The notes beneath the pieces were generated by a model. The model saw nothing but the letters and a program-made list of their open reading frames with translations. It had not been told where the DNA came from and made no database searches. Positions 1 to 10,117 of a DNA stretch of 64,000 nt are shown one piece after another. Within the stretch, counting starts at the first letter, position 1. Each line of letters begins with the position of its first letter. Where the stretch lies: the NCBI GenBank assembly GCA_964598845.1, contig CAZRDM010000009.1, forward strand, positions 21,819 through 85,818. The letters are read 5' to 3'. A program made the position numbers and the translations under genes. This DNA comes from FEN-987 sp964598845. GTDB lineage: Archaea; Thermoproteota; Bathyarchaeia; 40CM-2-53-6.

Positions 1-109
1 GAACCCCGGACCCCAGGCTTCTCCCGCTTCTTACGCTTGAAGCGCTTAGAGGGCCTGTGCTTTCGACGCTCAACTACCGCAAGCTCTGTCCGTACTGAGC
101 TACGGGCCC
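1..109 (-). tRNA. tRNA-Arg(UCU), intron-containing, 3' end outside window
   Basis: Read on the minus strand, 109-103 is acceptor strand GGGCCCG, 100-97/86-83 a perfect D stem GCTC/GAGC, and the window edge cuts the T loop after CGGGGTTC. The candidate anticodon TCT is at 50-48. About 25 nt of extra sequence lies between the D arm and the anticodon, and about 27 nt between the anticodon loop and the variable loop GGGTC, so at least two introns are inferred. One folding uses CAGGC (57-53) with GCCTG (18-14); another places introns inside the anticodon stem (TGC+GC with GCGC+G). The loop reads CCTCTAA, with C rather than U at position 33, which is odd. Acceptor and D arm resemble archaeal tRNA-Arg. 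Identity is fairly safe, exact splice sites are not. Confidence 0.7.
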
Positions 110-209
110 AACAGACACTACCAACCAGTCCCAGTTTAAGGTTGACTTGTGAAGGTGTTCTTCTTTGGAATGGCAGACCTTAGACTGCGGTTGGACTCGA
201 TGCTGTCTC

Positions 210-1901
210 TCAGCTTCTCGCAGGTCTTTTGGTTTTGATGATGAAAAGAACGGCTGCCACTGCCAAGACTACTGGAACGAGAGCGTACATAGCATACGAG
301 ACTACTGGGTTTGGCGTGGCGGTTTCTGTCGTCAGAGTAGAGCTTCTGGTTTCTTGGGACATTGATGGAGCCAGTCGAAGCACTGAGACCGCAGCAACTC
401 TGAGATGAGTTTCCAAGTTCTCGGGCTTCATCCAACCATAGGCCTCCGTAGATGTCGAATTGTCGTAGGGCGTGTGTATCCATCCAGCTTTCCCCGAAGA
501 AATCTCGTTCCACAAGAGCGGCTCCGATCCCAGCCACACTGCGGGTGTAGGCGCAATATCACTCAATCCTAGCTCTAGGCCCCAAGCCCAGCGTATTGCG
601 CCATCCCTCTGATCTGGAAGTTCAAAACTCCAGTTATCTGAACTCGCTTCGTTCTGCGGCACTGTCATTATGGGTGTTGCAAGTTCTCTCGCAGCCAGCC
701 CAACAGTCTCGTCAAGCGTGGAAGGACTCTCGCTCACCATGAGCCGTTCACTCCCAATTGGATCCATATTGATCACGCCAAGAACCTTGCCGAGTTCCGA
801 CTCGTGCTGTTTCACGAAATACGAAGAACCGATCAGCCACAACTCTTCAGCGGCGAAGGCAACAAACATCAACGTATATGGCGGCGTGTAGATTCCCCTT
901 GTTTTCGCCGCTGCGAAGACGCGTGCCAGCTCCAGCAGACCCGCTGTTCCAGCGCCGTTATCACCGAAACCCGCTGTGACGACCGTGTCGTAGTGGCTGG
1001 AGATTATGATGATCTTACTTGGATCTAGGCCATCGAGTTTGCCTATCACATTGTAGTGGGACCCCTGTCCAATAACCGCATCAACAACCACCCTCGCTGA
1101 CACTGGGGGCCTCTCCGCGAGCTTTCTGATTCTAAGACCATCATCATAGTTCACCATGCCCACAGGAATCTTCAGATCCCAGTATCTCAGCTCCAAACCG
1201 CGTGGCGCATAGAGCCTTCCCTCCTGCGAGCCGGAATACGTTGGAATCCATGAATTGTTTGAGAACCACCAAGTCTGCACGATTGCTAGCGGCGGCTCAC
1301 TAGCGATCTTGGCGACATAGTTCTCTCTCCAAGACCTGACTGACCCAAACTCCCGTCCAACCAAAACGATCTTGCTCTTGATGCCAATCTCATCCCAGAA
1401 TCCTTGTGGAAAGTCTTCTCCGTGTTCCGGGAGTGGTAGAAGAACAATTTGCCCGAAGATCCCATCCCTTCCTGTCGGCCAACCCAAATGCTTGGGCGTG
1501 AAAGAAGCTAGTTTGATCTGGTCGCCTGCAGTTGCAGGATCATTGTCAATGTCCAACACCAAGCTAGGTGGACTGATAAGGCCCCAGGTTGTGAATTCGA
1601 AGGTCTCAGTATACGACTCCAACCCTGTTCGGTTGAATGCCTCAACTAACCACTCGGCCGAGGCTGTTGCTCCAGTGGATCCGGCGGATCGAAATGAATA
1701 ATGTGAAATGGTATGGTCCAGCGTCATCTTCTCTAACTGCAAATCATAATCGTAAGCGCTTTCACCACTAACCAACCCGACCACTTCCGATTCAGTCGAA
1801 GCGATAGCAACCTCGGAGCTCAACCCACAGTTCCCGGCCCACGTTCCCAGGATGAGCAAAATTAGATAGAGAACAAGCAGGGTCCGCAGTCTGGAATTCA
1901 T
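210..1901 (-). CDS. Secreted, membrane-anchored M28-family zinc aminopeptidase
   Basis: A 563-residue protein with a hydrophobic N-terminal signal segment (residues about 5-25), a central region consistent with a protease-associated insert, and an M28 peptidase core. Zinc-ligand motifs are visible in order: SSHYDT (His), GFGDNGAG (Asp), AAEELWLIG (Glu-Glu) and NMDPIG (Asp). A single C-terminal membrane helix (about residues 535-558) followed by a basic tail suggests anchoring with the catalytic domain outside the cell. M28 enzymes remove N-terminal residues from peptides using two zinc ions. The gene stands alone between the tRNA and the zinc-ribbon gene, transcribed leftward. The substrate cannot be predicted. 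Confidence 0.88.
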   Translation of the reverse strand: MNSRLRTLLVLYLILLILGTWAGNCGLSSEVAIASTESEVVGLVSGESAYDYDLQLEKMTLDHTISHYSFRSAGSTGATASAEWLVEAFNRTGLESYTETFEFTTWGLISPPSLVLDIDNDPATAGDQIKLASFTPKHLGWPTGRDGIFGQIVLLPLPEHGEDFPQGFWDEIGIKSKIVLVGREFGSVRSWRENYVAKIASEPPLAIVQTWWFSNNSWIPTYSGSQEGRLYAPRGLELRYWDLKIPVGMVNYDDGLRIRKLAERPPVSARVVVDAVIGQGSHYNVIGKLDGLDPSKIIIISSHYDTVVTAGFGDNGAGTAGLLELARVFAAAKTRGIYTPPYTLMFVAFAAEELWLIGSSYFVKQHESELGKVLGVINMDPIGSERLMVSESPSTLDETVGLAARELATPIMTVPQNEASSDNWSFELPDQRDGAIRWAWGLELGLSDIAPTPAVWLGSEPLLWNEISSGKAGWIHTPYDNSTSTEAYGWMKPENLETHLRVAAVSVLRLAPSMSQETRSSTLTTETATPNPVVSYAMYALVPVVLAVAAVLFIIKTKRPARS

Positions 1902-1968
1902 AACAACCCTGTCGGCCTTCTAATCAATTAAAGGCCATGCCACACTGCCAAACTCGACAAAAAGACGC

Positions 1969-2448
1969 TCATGCTGAAACAGATTTGGTCATCCTAATTG
2001 TTCCAGGGTCAGGTTCAGGGTCTAAGACATGACCGCAGTTAGGGCACTTCTTCAGTTTCTCGGCGATCTCGAACGGCCCATGGGGTCTGGCTCTCCTACT
2101 GTCCCCTAGGAGATCTAGAGCGCTAATGTGGTAGAGCAAAGTCCTACAACTCGAACAGACATAGCTTATTCCGGCCTTGCGAAGCGGCGCCATCGACTGC
2201 CATATGTAGCTCTGAGATGGACTCGTAATGGTTGATGCCTCCTTCCAGGCCTGCTTAAGCAAATCAGTTCTCACTGCTCGTCCAAAATGCGGTTTTGTTA
2301 CCAGCTGACCGAAACCTGAGTGACGTTCTAGTTTCCACTCGGGTTTTCCGCCCGGTGAGAAGCAAGAAAGCCCGCGACGCGATTCTAGGTGCAGAAGTGC
2401 GGCAGGGGGTCGGGGGGTGGGTCTGGCGCGCGCAAATTTTGGAAGCAC
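1969..2448 (-). CDS. Uncharacterised protein with C-terminal zinc ribbon
   Basis: I do not recognise the family. The C-terminal half has a CSSC ... CPNC pair spaced as in a small zinc ribbon. The middle (KPHFGRAVRTDLLKQAWKEA) looks like genuine coding sequence. The start is uncertain: a GTG at 2448 lies just beyond the end of leuS, and an ATG at 2556 would overlap leuS by 77 nt. The proline/arginine-rich N-terminal part looks untranslated or poorly conserved, so the true start may be further inside, where only CTG codons are available. It is the last gene of the alaS-leuS run and may be cotranscribed with it. Confidence 0.5.
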   Translation of the reverse strand: MLPKFARARPTPRPPAALLHLESRRGLSCFSPGGKPEWKLERHSGFGQLVTKPHFGRAVRTDLLKQAWKEASTITSPSQSYIWQSMAPLRKAGISYVCSSCRTLLYHISALDLLGDSRRARPHGPFEIAEKLKKCPNCGHVLDPEPDPGTIRMTKSVSA

Positions 2449-2479
2449 GATAATTCCCGGAACTCGGGGCTCCCGTTTC

Positions 2480-5362
2480 TCATTCGATGAAGATGGCGGG
2501 TCGGTACGGCTCCGCCATTTTCGCCCTACCCTTCGGATCGTAGAGATGCTCGTCATCTTCGCTATGGACTTCGATTTCCGTGTTCAGCTCTTTCGCGAAG
2601 AATTTCTGGGCTTCACTGAAGGCTCTCCGCTCGTCCAGTTCTCCGATCTCTATTCTTCGCTTTCTTAGGTCTGAGGGCATCGTTCTCGTCAACTTGATCA
2701 TCCTAGCGGCGAACTTTGGCAGATCCTTCGAGGTAGGTAATTTCGTAGAGATCATGTCCTTGATTAGTCGATCCAAGCTCTCAGGTTGGGACTCGGCCCT
2801 CGTGAGGGCTTCGATGTAAACGCGCCACTTCCACTTGGCGGCCGCATAATAGTGGACTTTCTTCGGAGCCATCTTCGTGGTAGCAATGATCTCCTGTGTG
2901 TCATCGAGCGTCTGTTTGATCAGCTCTTCCAGAAGCTCCGAACGGGCATCTATCTTTGATTCATCAAAGCGAGGCCACTCGGATATGGAAGCGAATCTTT
3001 GCTCCCCCATGATATGCCATGCTTCCTCTGCCATGTGAGGCGCGAACGGGGCCAATAGTCGAATCCAAGCTGAAATGAACGATTTCATGGTAGCCGCGTC
3101 AGGTCTTTCCGCACGTCTCTGGTACCAGCGCAGATCGTTCCAAGCGTCGTAGAGAGCTGAGGCTAATGCTGTTCGAGTTTTGAGCTTCTCAATCGCTTCC
3201 GAAATCCCCCTGCTCCTCCCGTAGATTCTGCTCATTAGCCACTTTTCCAAATGACCATTTGAGGCTCTAGCGTTCGAGCTCGCAACTTCTTCAACCAGAT
3301 GCAGAAAGGCCTCCAACCTCGCTCTTGTGTCGCGGGCGTTCTCGAATCGCCAGTCCGGGTCATCCATGCCCTCAGCGGCCAAGAGAACTGTGCAGCGGAC
3401 TGCGTCGGCACCATAGTCCTCGCAGACCTTCCATAACGGCACAAAGTTCCCTTGAGACTTGTGCATCGGACGACCCTCTGCCTGCATGAAGCCATTGACC
3501 CCGATCGCTCGTGGCCAAGACTTCTCATCAAAGAGAGCAACGTGATGTAGAATGAAGAAGCTCAGGTGGTTTCCAACCAGATCCTTCCCAGAGCTACGTA
3601 GATCGACCGGATACCAATACAGGAACTCTCCACGCATTTTCTCCAGTAACTCACGCTTTGCATGAGATGCCTTGATCAGCTGCTCAGGATCGCCGGTGCC
3701 GTAGTAAACGTAATCGAAAACCTCGGGAGTCAGATGTTCTGGTCTAATCTGTCCAGCATTCACGTACTTGCTTATCATGTAGTAGGCCATGTAGACGGTT
3801 GAATCGCTCAGCGTCTCAACAATCCAATCTGATGTCCACGGCAAAGGCGTGCCTAACCCTGTCTTTCTTGCGCAGGGCCACTCCTGCAGCCAATCAATTA
3901 TGCTGATGAACCAGCTTCTGGCTTCCTCCGGATAGAACGCCATCTTCGCGATGGCTTTGTGAGCTAGCTCCTTCCAATCCGGATCCGAGTACTTGAGGAA
4001 CCACTGATCCTCCAACACCTTCGCTACGCATTGAGACGTGCACCTGCACACAACGCGTTGCGTGAGCTCATACATCACATCGACAATGCCCTTGGTCCGG
4101 AAATCCCTGACTAAGGATTGTTTAATTTCGGCTACTCTCTTCTTCGAGTAAGGCCCGCATCCGTCCTTCAGGATTCCCATGTGAAATTCTGCCTTGTAAA
4201 TCTCCTTTGTCGCCTCTTCCGCTCTTGGGTCATTCTGATCATGAATGCCCATGCGGTCAACTATCTCTATGGCTGGAAAGTTACCAAAGCCCTCCACCGC
4301 TATGATTGAGATTGGCTCTATGCTCGCGACTTCGCTCGAGCTGATGGCGAACTTTTCCAATATAGATGGATTCTTCTGGATATCCCTCAATGCTAGCCAG
4401 TCGTACGGGGCATGGGCTGGGACGCTATAGACGACCCCGGTGGCGTTCTCAGTGTTGACGAAGCTTCCAGGTAGAATCACTAATTCCCGTCCTTGCACAA
4501 GATCGGAGCATTTCTTCCCTACTAACTCAGAACCCTTCAGACTTCGGATCACACGAACTCGCTTCAGTTGATTCTGCAGTTTCTCTGACGCAGTCTTACT
4601 GACGATCCATCGCTCACCGTCCACCTCAGTTTCTACATACTCTCCTTCAGGATCCATCCAGAGGTTTGTGACGCCGTAGATCGTTTCCGGTCTGAAGGTG
4701 GCGCAAGGCAGGAAGACATCGCCCATTTTGAATTTCATGATGATGAATTCTTCAGGTCTAACGCCCTCTCCTTCAAGTCTATCCGCATCACCTGTGGGAC
4801 TCTCGTCCTTGGGACACCAGACAACTGGATGGGTGCCTTTGATGACGTATCCCCGCTCCCATAGGCGCAGATATTGCCAAGTCACGAACTTGCTGAAGCC
4901 TGCGTTCAGTGAGCTCGTGTGAAATTCTCTCCGCCAATCCAGCCCCATCCCAAGACGTTTTACAGCTTCACGGTTTGCGTCCGTGTAGTACTTGGCCATG
5001 TAGGCCGGGTCAAGGAACTTTCTGAGGTCCTCCTCCGGGACGCCATCCACTTCTCTGATCGCACGAATGAACTCTTCATCTCCCATTTTGATGCGTTCAG
5101 CAGCTCCCGCCACAGTCTTGCCAGTCCAGTGCCAAGCCCAGGGGAAGAGCACATTGTATCCACGCATCCGCATGTATCTGGCGTACACATCTATACGCGC
5201 CGCCGTGAAGCCGCTCCCAACATGGAGCGGACCGCTCATGTAAGGAAAAGGAAAGGTCACCAAGCACTTAGGCCGCGAAGGATCCGGGTCAGCTTCGAAG
5301 ATCCTAGCCTTCGTCCACTCGCCCTGCCACTTGCTATCGATCTCAGCCCAGTCAACAGGCAT
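2480..5362 (-). CDS. leuS: Leucyl-tRNA synthetase, archaeal type
   Basis: Class I aminoacyl-tRNA synthetase charging tRNA-Leu, 960 residues, the usual length for archaeal LeuRS. The HIGH-type signature appears as PLHVGSGF near residue 46, and the KMSKS loop as MHKSQGNF near residue 640. The editing (CP1) insertion follows VVWCPKDESPTGDADR, as in archaeal/eukaryotic LeuRS. The C-terminal part carries the anticodon-binding helices and a short extra C-terminal domain. It begins only 6 nt after the stop of alaS on the same strand, so the two synthetases very likely share a transcript. The ATG start is followed by the family-typical DWAEIDSKWQGEW. Confidence 0.97.
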   Translation of the reverse strand: MPVDWAEIDSKWQGEWTKARIFEADPDPSRPKCLVTFPFPYMSGPLHVGSGFTAARIDVYARYMRMRGYNVLFPWAWHWTGKTVAGAAERIKMGDEEFIRAIREVDGVPEEDLRKFLDPAYMAKYYTDANREAVKRLGMGLDWRREFHTSSLNAGFSKFVTWQYLRLWERGYVIKGTHPVVWCPKDESPTGDADRLEGEGVRPEEFIIMKFKMGDVFLPCATFRPETIYGVTNLWMDPEGEYVETEVDGERWIVSKTASEKLQNQLKRVRVIRSLKGSELVGKKCSDLVQGRELVILPGSFVNTENATGVVYSVPAHAPYDWLALRDIQKNPSILEKFAISSSEVASIEPISIIAVEGFGNFPAIEIVDRMGIHDQNDPRAEEATKEIYKAEFHMGILKDGCGPYSKKRVAEIKQSLVRDFRTKGIVDVMYELTQRVVCRCTSQCVAKVLEDQWFLKYSDPDWKELAHKAIAKMAFYPEEARSWFISIIDWLQEWPCARKTGLGTPLPWTSDWIVETLSDSTVYMAYYMISKYVNAGQIRPEHLTPEVFDYVYYGTGDPEQLIKASHAKRELLEKMRGEFLYWYPVDLRSSGKDLVGNHLSFFILHHVALFDEKSWPRAIGVNGFMQAEGRPMHKSQGNFVPLWKVCEDYGADAVRCTVLLAAEGMDDPDWRFENARDTRARLEAFLHLVEEVASSNARASNGHLEKWLMSRIYGRSRGISEAIEKLKTRTALASALYDAWNDLRWYQRRAERPDAATMKSFISAWIRLLAPFAPHMAEEAWHIMGEQRFASISEWPRFDESKIDARSELLEELIKQTLDDTQEIIATTKMAPKKVHYYAAAKWKWRVYIEALTRAESQPESLDRLIKDMISTKLPTSKDLPKFAARMIKLTRTMPSDLRKRRIEIGELDERRAFSEAQKFFAKELNTEIEVHSEDDEHLYDPKGRAKMAEPYRPAIFIE

Positions 5363-5368
5363 GATATC

Positions 5369-8134
5369 TCACTTCATCACCATTTCTCTGAGCGCTGCCT
5401 CGGAATCGGTGACGACTTCGTCTGCAGCCTCCACGTTCGTGCCTCCACCTTGACCAAAGTACTCCTTACCGCCCCCACCGCCTCCTAGGATTGCAGCAAG
5501 TCTTCCTGCCAGTTTTCCAGCATGCACACCCCGAGCAATTGCTGCTTTGCCAGCGCCAACGAAGACTCTCGCAGAGTCCTTCACCAAAAGGAGAACTGCG
5601 ACAGCACCTGGTTCCCGCTGCACAATCTCATTGTTTATTGAAACGATTTCATTCTCTTCGCCAAGTACGTACTTCGCCGCACACAATTTGACCGGACCTA
5701 TCTGTTTCGAAGAACTCAGCAACCGCTCAGCCTCATGTCCCGCCCAAACCTTCATTAGCTCCTCCAATCGCTTCGCCAATCTCGTTCTCTCCTCGACAAG
5801 CGTTTCCACATATTGGTCGACTTTGTCTAGTGGAGCAGCGACCAAACTAGAGATGCGGTGGAGCTTGCGTTCCTGCTCCTGAACAGCCCGCAGGGCCTGC
5901 GTCCCAGCTGCGAAGATGATCCGCTCTACACCATCCTGAATGCGCTCAGTTCGCAGGATCTTGATGGCTCCGATTTGGCCGGTTCTGGTGCAGTGGGTTC
6001 CGCCGCAGGCTTCTACATCCCAATCTCCCACTCTGATTACGCGAATCTCTCTTCCCGGTACAGCACCTCCCTGATACAATCTGAAACCATACATCTGCTC
6101 GGCCCTTTCGCGTGGCAGCCACTGGGCTTCGACCTGAATGTCTTCCAGAGCGGTTTCGGTGGCTAAACGTTCAATCTGCCTAGCCTGCTCCTCGGTGATT
6201 CTATCGTAGTGGGAGATGTCGATACGACTCGATTCGACGCCTTTCTGGGCACCCGCTTGCCACGCATGCTGCCCAAGGACTCTTCTTGCCGCACCAAGCA
6301 CGAGATGAGTCCCGGTGTGATGACGCATTAGACTCACACGTCTGTCCCATTCAATCGAGCCTCGAACAGTGTCTCCCACACGGGGTGGCCTTCCATCTAT
6401 CTGGTGGATGATGACGCGTCCCACTCTCTGCGTGTCAAGAACCTCGATTGCCCCAGCTGAGGTCTGCAGAACTCCGATGTCACCGGGTTGCCCGCCTCCT
6501 TCAGGATAGAAGCAAGTTTGATCTAAGACAACGAACCTGTCTTCTACCACATCGATGACTTTACCTTCGAACTCCCTCTGGAACGGATCCTTGTAGTACA
6601 GAGGAACAGTTTCCGGCAGCGGACCCAGCCTGTCTTTCAATTTCAATGCGATCTCAGACTCCTGGGCTTCCTCCGATGCTCGTCTTCCGGAGAGATGCTT
6701 CTGAGCGACCATGCCGTAGAAGTTCGCGGGCAGGTTCAGGCCTATCCCAAGGGGTTCGCTGATCTCTCGCACCAAGTCTGGCACCATTCCGTGTGAGTCG
6801 TATAGTTCAACCAAGGTTTCCGATGGAATCTCGCTCTTTCCCTTCGCTTTCAGTTCGCTGGCGATCTTCTTGACTAGATCAGAACCACGTTCAAGCGTCC
6901 TCCTGTACTTGGACTCTTCAGCCTTGATTGTCTCCGCAATCTCTCGCCTCATATCTCGCAGCTGCACAAAGTCATCGCCCCAATAGTCGATCTGCAGATC
7001 CAAGATCTCAGACATGCGATCCTCAATTCCGAGCTGACGTAGCATGCGGTAAGTTCTCCGAATCAGTAGGCGTGTCAGGTAGCCCTCTTCCACGTTTGAC
7101 GGAACAACGCCCTCCGACAGCAAGAACGCAATAGTCTTAGTGTGATCCGCCACTGCCATCGCACTCTCGATTGGCACTAATGTCTTCTCTAGCTCTCGCC
7201 AATCCATCCCAATGATTTCAGCAATCTTCTTGCGGCCCGCAACTCGACCCCCATTTCTCTCGACATTCATGTAGCTTGAGAATGGCACAACCTTGGCGAC
7301 TAACTTCTCATCATATTTGACGCCTGCAATCCTGAAGATCTTATCCAGCACCGGACCATAGATCACTTGGAAGGCGCTCGGCTTGCCTTGACTCAGCCAA
7401 GCCCATCGCTCAATCCCGTAACCTGTGTCCACCGTCCGAATGGGTAGCTTGATCAACTGCTCGCCTTGGACCTTGTACTGCATGAAGACCAAAGTCGAGA
7501 TTTCCAAGCCCGCGCTCAAACATTCAACATCGGGCCCGGCGTTTCCGCCACCCGACCAGAAATGTTCCTTGTATGTGATCGAATCAGATTTCAGGCCGAA
7601 TTCCTCGGTGGCCAGTTGGTGATGGTATCGGATGGTTTGATCCATCCAGTAGATCTCCTTGTCTGGATAGTTGAACGCGTGCGCGCCTCCCATCTCGAAG
7701 ATCAGATCGTGCCGTCCGAGCGTTGGGCCAACGTTATCGATATCTGTGAACCGGATAGACGGTTGACTCACAACCAGAGGGTTTGCCGGTGGAGGCATGC
7801 TGCCCTCCGTAACGTATGGTTGGAAATCGTAGATCGAAGCTCCCACAAGGAAAACGTCGTCCCGCCAGCGCGCCACAACCGGGTAAGGTTTGATCCTTGC
7901 GTGCCCATTCTTCTCAAAGAATGAGAGGAAGAGTTCACGCATCTCCGGGACGGAGTAGGGGCGTCTAGCTGGAGGTTTCCCAATGAATGAGTACTGGACA
8001 CATGGGCTGTCTCCGCAGAACTTCCCGTCGGGATCTTGGGTCCAGAAGTGGCTCTTGCAGCATTCACACTGCTTGCGTAGGAATCCATTCTCTATGAAGA
8101 ACGGGACCGCGAACTCTTTCTCATCAATATCCAT
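5369..8134 (-). CDS. alaS: Alanyl-tRNA synthetase, archaeal type
   Basis: Class II synthetase for tRNA-Ala, 921 residues. The N-terminus carries the archaeal Cys cluster CECC ... CGDSPC (residues about 23-45). Motif 2/3 elements include IRFTDIDNVGPTLGRHD. The editing domain has HHTGTHL (HxxxH) near residue 610 and CGGTHC near 712, which together bind zinc and deacylate Ser/Gly-tRNA-Ala. The C-terminal DHHA1 domain ends in a glycine run and FGQGGG. It is the first gene of a leftward unit with leuS, and a tRNA-Ala gene lies at the right end of this window, though that is not linked. Nothing essential appears missing. Confidence 0.97.
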   Translation of the reverse strand: MDIDEKEFAVPFFIENGFLRKQCECCKSHFWTQDPDGKFCGDSPCVQYSFIGKPPARRPYSVPEMRELFLSFFEKNGHARIKPYPVVARWRDDVFLVGASIYDFQPYVTEGSMPPPANPLVVSQPSIRFTDIDNVGPTLGRHDLIFEMGGAHAFNYPDKEIYWMDQTIRYHHQLATEEFGLKSDSITYKEHFWSGGGNAGPDVECLSAGLEISTLVFMQYKVQGEQLIKLPIRTVDTGYGIERWAWLSQGKPSAFQVIYGPVLDKIFRIAGVKYDEKLVAKVVPFSSYMNVERNGGRVAGRKKIAEIIGMDWRELEKTLVPIESAMAVADHTKTIAFLLSEGVVPSNVEEGYLTRLLIRRTYRMLRQLGIEDRMSEILDLQIDYWGDDFVQLRDMRREIAETIKAEESKYRRTLERGSDLVKKIASELKAKGKSEIPSETLVELYDSHGMVPDLVREISEPLGIGLNLPANFYGMVAQKHLSGRRASEEAQESEIALKLKDRLGPLPETVPLYYKDPFQREFEGKVIDVVEDRFVVLDQTCFYPEGGGQPGDIGVLQTSAGAIEVLDTQRVGRVIIHQIDGRPPRVGDTVRGSIEWDRRVSLMRHHTGTHLVLGAARRVLGQHAWQAGAQKGVESSRIDISHYDRITEEQARQIERLATETALEDIQVEAQWLPRERAEQMYGFRLYQGGAVPGREIRVIRVGDWDVEACGGTHCTRTGQIGAIKILRTERIQDGVERIIFAAGTQALRAVQEQERKLHRISSLVAAPLDKVDQYVETLVEERTRLAKRLEELMKVWAGHEAERLLSSSKQIGPVKLCAAKYVLGEENEIVSINNEIVQREPGAVAVLLLVKDSARVFVGAGKAAIARGVHAGKLAGRLAAILGGGGGGKEYFGQGGGTNVEAADEVVTDSEAALREMVMK

Positions 8135-8403
8135 TCTTCTTTTCCTCCAGCCGACAGAGCAGAACGAAGCAATCTAGACTAGAAAGCTATTTGCCCGCTC
8201 CACCTGTCAGCGAGGGGCGAGCGCAAGGGCCTGAAGCAGAAGAACTCTTGTCAATAGCGGCCCAGCTCCTAGCACTAGCTATGGGAGAGACTCCTTCATA
8301 TGGCTTATTCCAGGCGATGATTTACTCACTGACTGCAGAGCGAGAACCGTGTCTTAAGCCCGCAAGATAGGCTTATGACCAGAGGCCAGCTAATCGCCGA
8401 ATC

Positions 8404-9768
8404 ATGCCAGATTTTGGTGCGCTCGAAGGATTCACACTCGAAAAGATGCGCGAGAACAGGATTCCAGGTTTAAGCATCTCAATCGTCGCAAATGATGAGA
8501 TCCAGTATGCGAGGGGGCTTGGTTTCAGCGACATCTCTTCAGGCCTGCCAGCTACTCCCCGAACTCTCTATGGCATCGGATCTGTGACCAAGTCCTTCAC
8601 AGCACTCGCAATCATGCAACTCGCCCAAGAAGGTAAGCTGAACGTCGAGGATCCCGTCGAGAAGTATGTGCCAGATATTCCAAGAGTACTCGGACAGCCC
8701 CCCACAATTCATCACCTGATGACACACTCCTCAGGCTTGCCTTTGTTGGGTTATGGTGAGGCTTTCATCAGCGGAGTTCTTGGCTTCGACAATTCTTGGC
8801 TCCCGGTATCAAGCCCTGAGGATATTATCACATTCATGAGAGACGCGCAAGATTGGGCTGTATGTAAGCCAGGCGAACGATTCTTCTATCTGAATGAGGG
8901 CTACGTCCTTCTTGGATACATTATTTCCAAGATCAGCGGCCTGACCTACGAAGAGTATGTCCAAAAGCGAATTCTAGCTCCCCTCGGAATGAGTAGGACC
9001 TTCTTCTCGAGGGCTGACGTCGAAAAGGATAACGATAGAGCCACGGCCTACATCATCGATAAAGAAGGAAAACACATACCGAGCACATTCCCCTATGGCA
9101 TCACTTCAGATGGAGGCCTCATCAGCAACGTCCTAGACTTGGCGAACTACATCAGAATGTGCCTCAACAGCGGAGAATTCAACGGAAAAACCATAATCAA
9201 ACAGAAAATGTTCGAAGCCATGGAAGAGCCCCACATCACCTTACCATACGAATCACCCTTAGGTAAGGAATCTTACGGGTATGGATGGGGCGTAACACAC
9301 AACTTCTTCGGCCACAAGCTCATTGATCACGGCGGCGACGTAGGCGTATACAAGGCATACGTAGGCTACATCAAGGAAAAGAAAATCGGAGTAGCAGTTC
9401 TCGCCAATCCAAGCAAATATCTACTCACGAATGTTGGGATGTTCGCCCTCGCGCAGCTCCTCGATAAAGATCCACAGGCCCTTCCTTTTGTGAAGCATGA
9501 CAGGATACTGAACAACCTTCAGGGAGAATATGAAACGTACAAGGGCACTATGAAGTTCAGGATCAAGAGAGCAGGCAACTTTCTGATCGCTGAGCTCAAA
9601 GACCGATATACAGAAGAGTCCATTCCCCTCGTGCCTGAAAGACTGGGAGAGGATCGATCTACTTTCTTCACCATTTCCGAGGGAACTAAATTGACAACAG
9701 AATTCACTGTGAGAGACGGGAAGGTCGAATGGATCTTTGAAAGATACAAGGCTCGCAAGAAAGGATAA
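8404..9768 (+). CDS. Serine beta-lactamase-like hydrolase (class C / EstB type)
   Basis: A 454-residue protein of the beta-lactamase / D-aminopeptidase / esterase superfamily. The catalytic SxxK is in YGIGSVTKSF (residues about 58-67), the Tyr-x-Asn motif is YLNEG, and the third box is HGGDVG in place of KTG, as in esterase-like members. A C-terminal beta-rich domain of about 100 residues follows. There is no clear signal peptide, so it is probably cytosolic. Such proteins in archaea hydrolyse esters or D-amino-acid peptides; an antibiotic-resistance role is not implied. It is a single gene whose ATG follows about 270 bases of non-coding sequence. Confidence 0.85.
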   Translation: MPDFGALEGFTLEKMRENRIPGLSISIVANDEIQYARGLGFSDISSGLPATPRTLYGIGSVTKSFTALAIMQLAQEGKLNVEDPVEKYVPDIPRVLGQPPTIHHLMTHSSGLPLLGYGEAFISGVLGFDNSWLPVSSPEDIITFMRDAQDWAVCKPGERFFYLNEGYVLLGYIISKISGLTYEEYVQKRILAPLGMSRTFFSRADVEKDNDRATAYIIDKEGKHIPSTFPYGITSDGGLISNVLDLANYIRMCLNSGEFNGKTIIKQKMFEAMEEPHITLPYESPLGKESYGYGWGVTHNFFGHKLIDHGGDVGVYKAYVGYIKEKKIGVAVLANPSKYLLTNVGMFALAQLLDKDPQALPFVKHDRILNNLQGEYETYKGTMKFRIKRAGNFLIAELKDRYTEESIPLVPERLGEDRSTFFTISEGTKLTTEFTVRDGKVEWIFERYKARKKG

Positions 9769-10117
9769 GCGTCCTAGGCGCTCATGTACATCTTAGCCCT
9801 CCGTTGTATATCCGAACCTTGGTAGCCACACACACCTACTACGTAATCTCAGACTCATCGGGTTTTGAGCTCTCTCATCATCAGGAAGTGCTCGTCGTGA
9901 TATCGCCGCGACAAATCTTGTGTCGTACGCAACTCGCTTTCTCCCCTTGATGAGTCTTTTCTGAAGACCCAAGAACAGGATGGAGGGCCATCTAGCTCGT
10001 GCAATAGTAAGTTTCCGTTTCATGTTTCACCAGAATCAGAAATGTGATTCGTTGATTCGTTGTGAGTGACTTCCACTGTCTTAAATAAGAAATCACGAAG
10101 TGATCGTCGAGAAGAAC
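9769..10117. other. Intergenic stretch with TATA-like element
   Basis: No coding sequence recognised. Near the right end, TTAAATAAG (10081-10089) looks like a TATA box for the VOC gene. Just upstream is a short tandem direct repeat GATTCGTTGATTCGTT (about 10047-10062). Confidence 0.4.

Noticed and set aside
4919..5488. Long plus-strand frame (189 codons) inside leuS and alaS
   Set aside because: Lies antisense to two certain genes and shows no motif; it arises from codon bias.
7466..7924. Plus-strand frame of 152 codons within alaS
   Set aside because: Antisense to the conserved catalytic domain of AlaRS.
8404..9768. Antibiotic-resistance beta-lactamase
   Set aside because: Third motif is HGG instead of KTG and no signal peptide is visible, which fits an esterase or peptidase-like relative.
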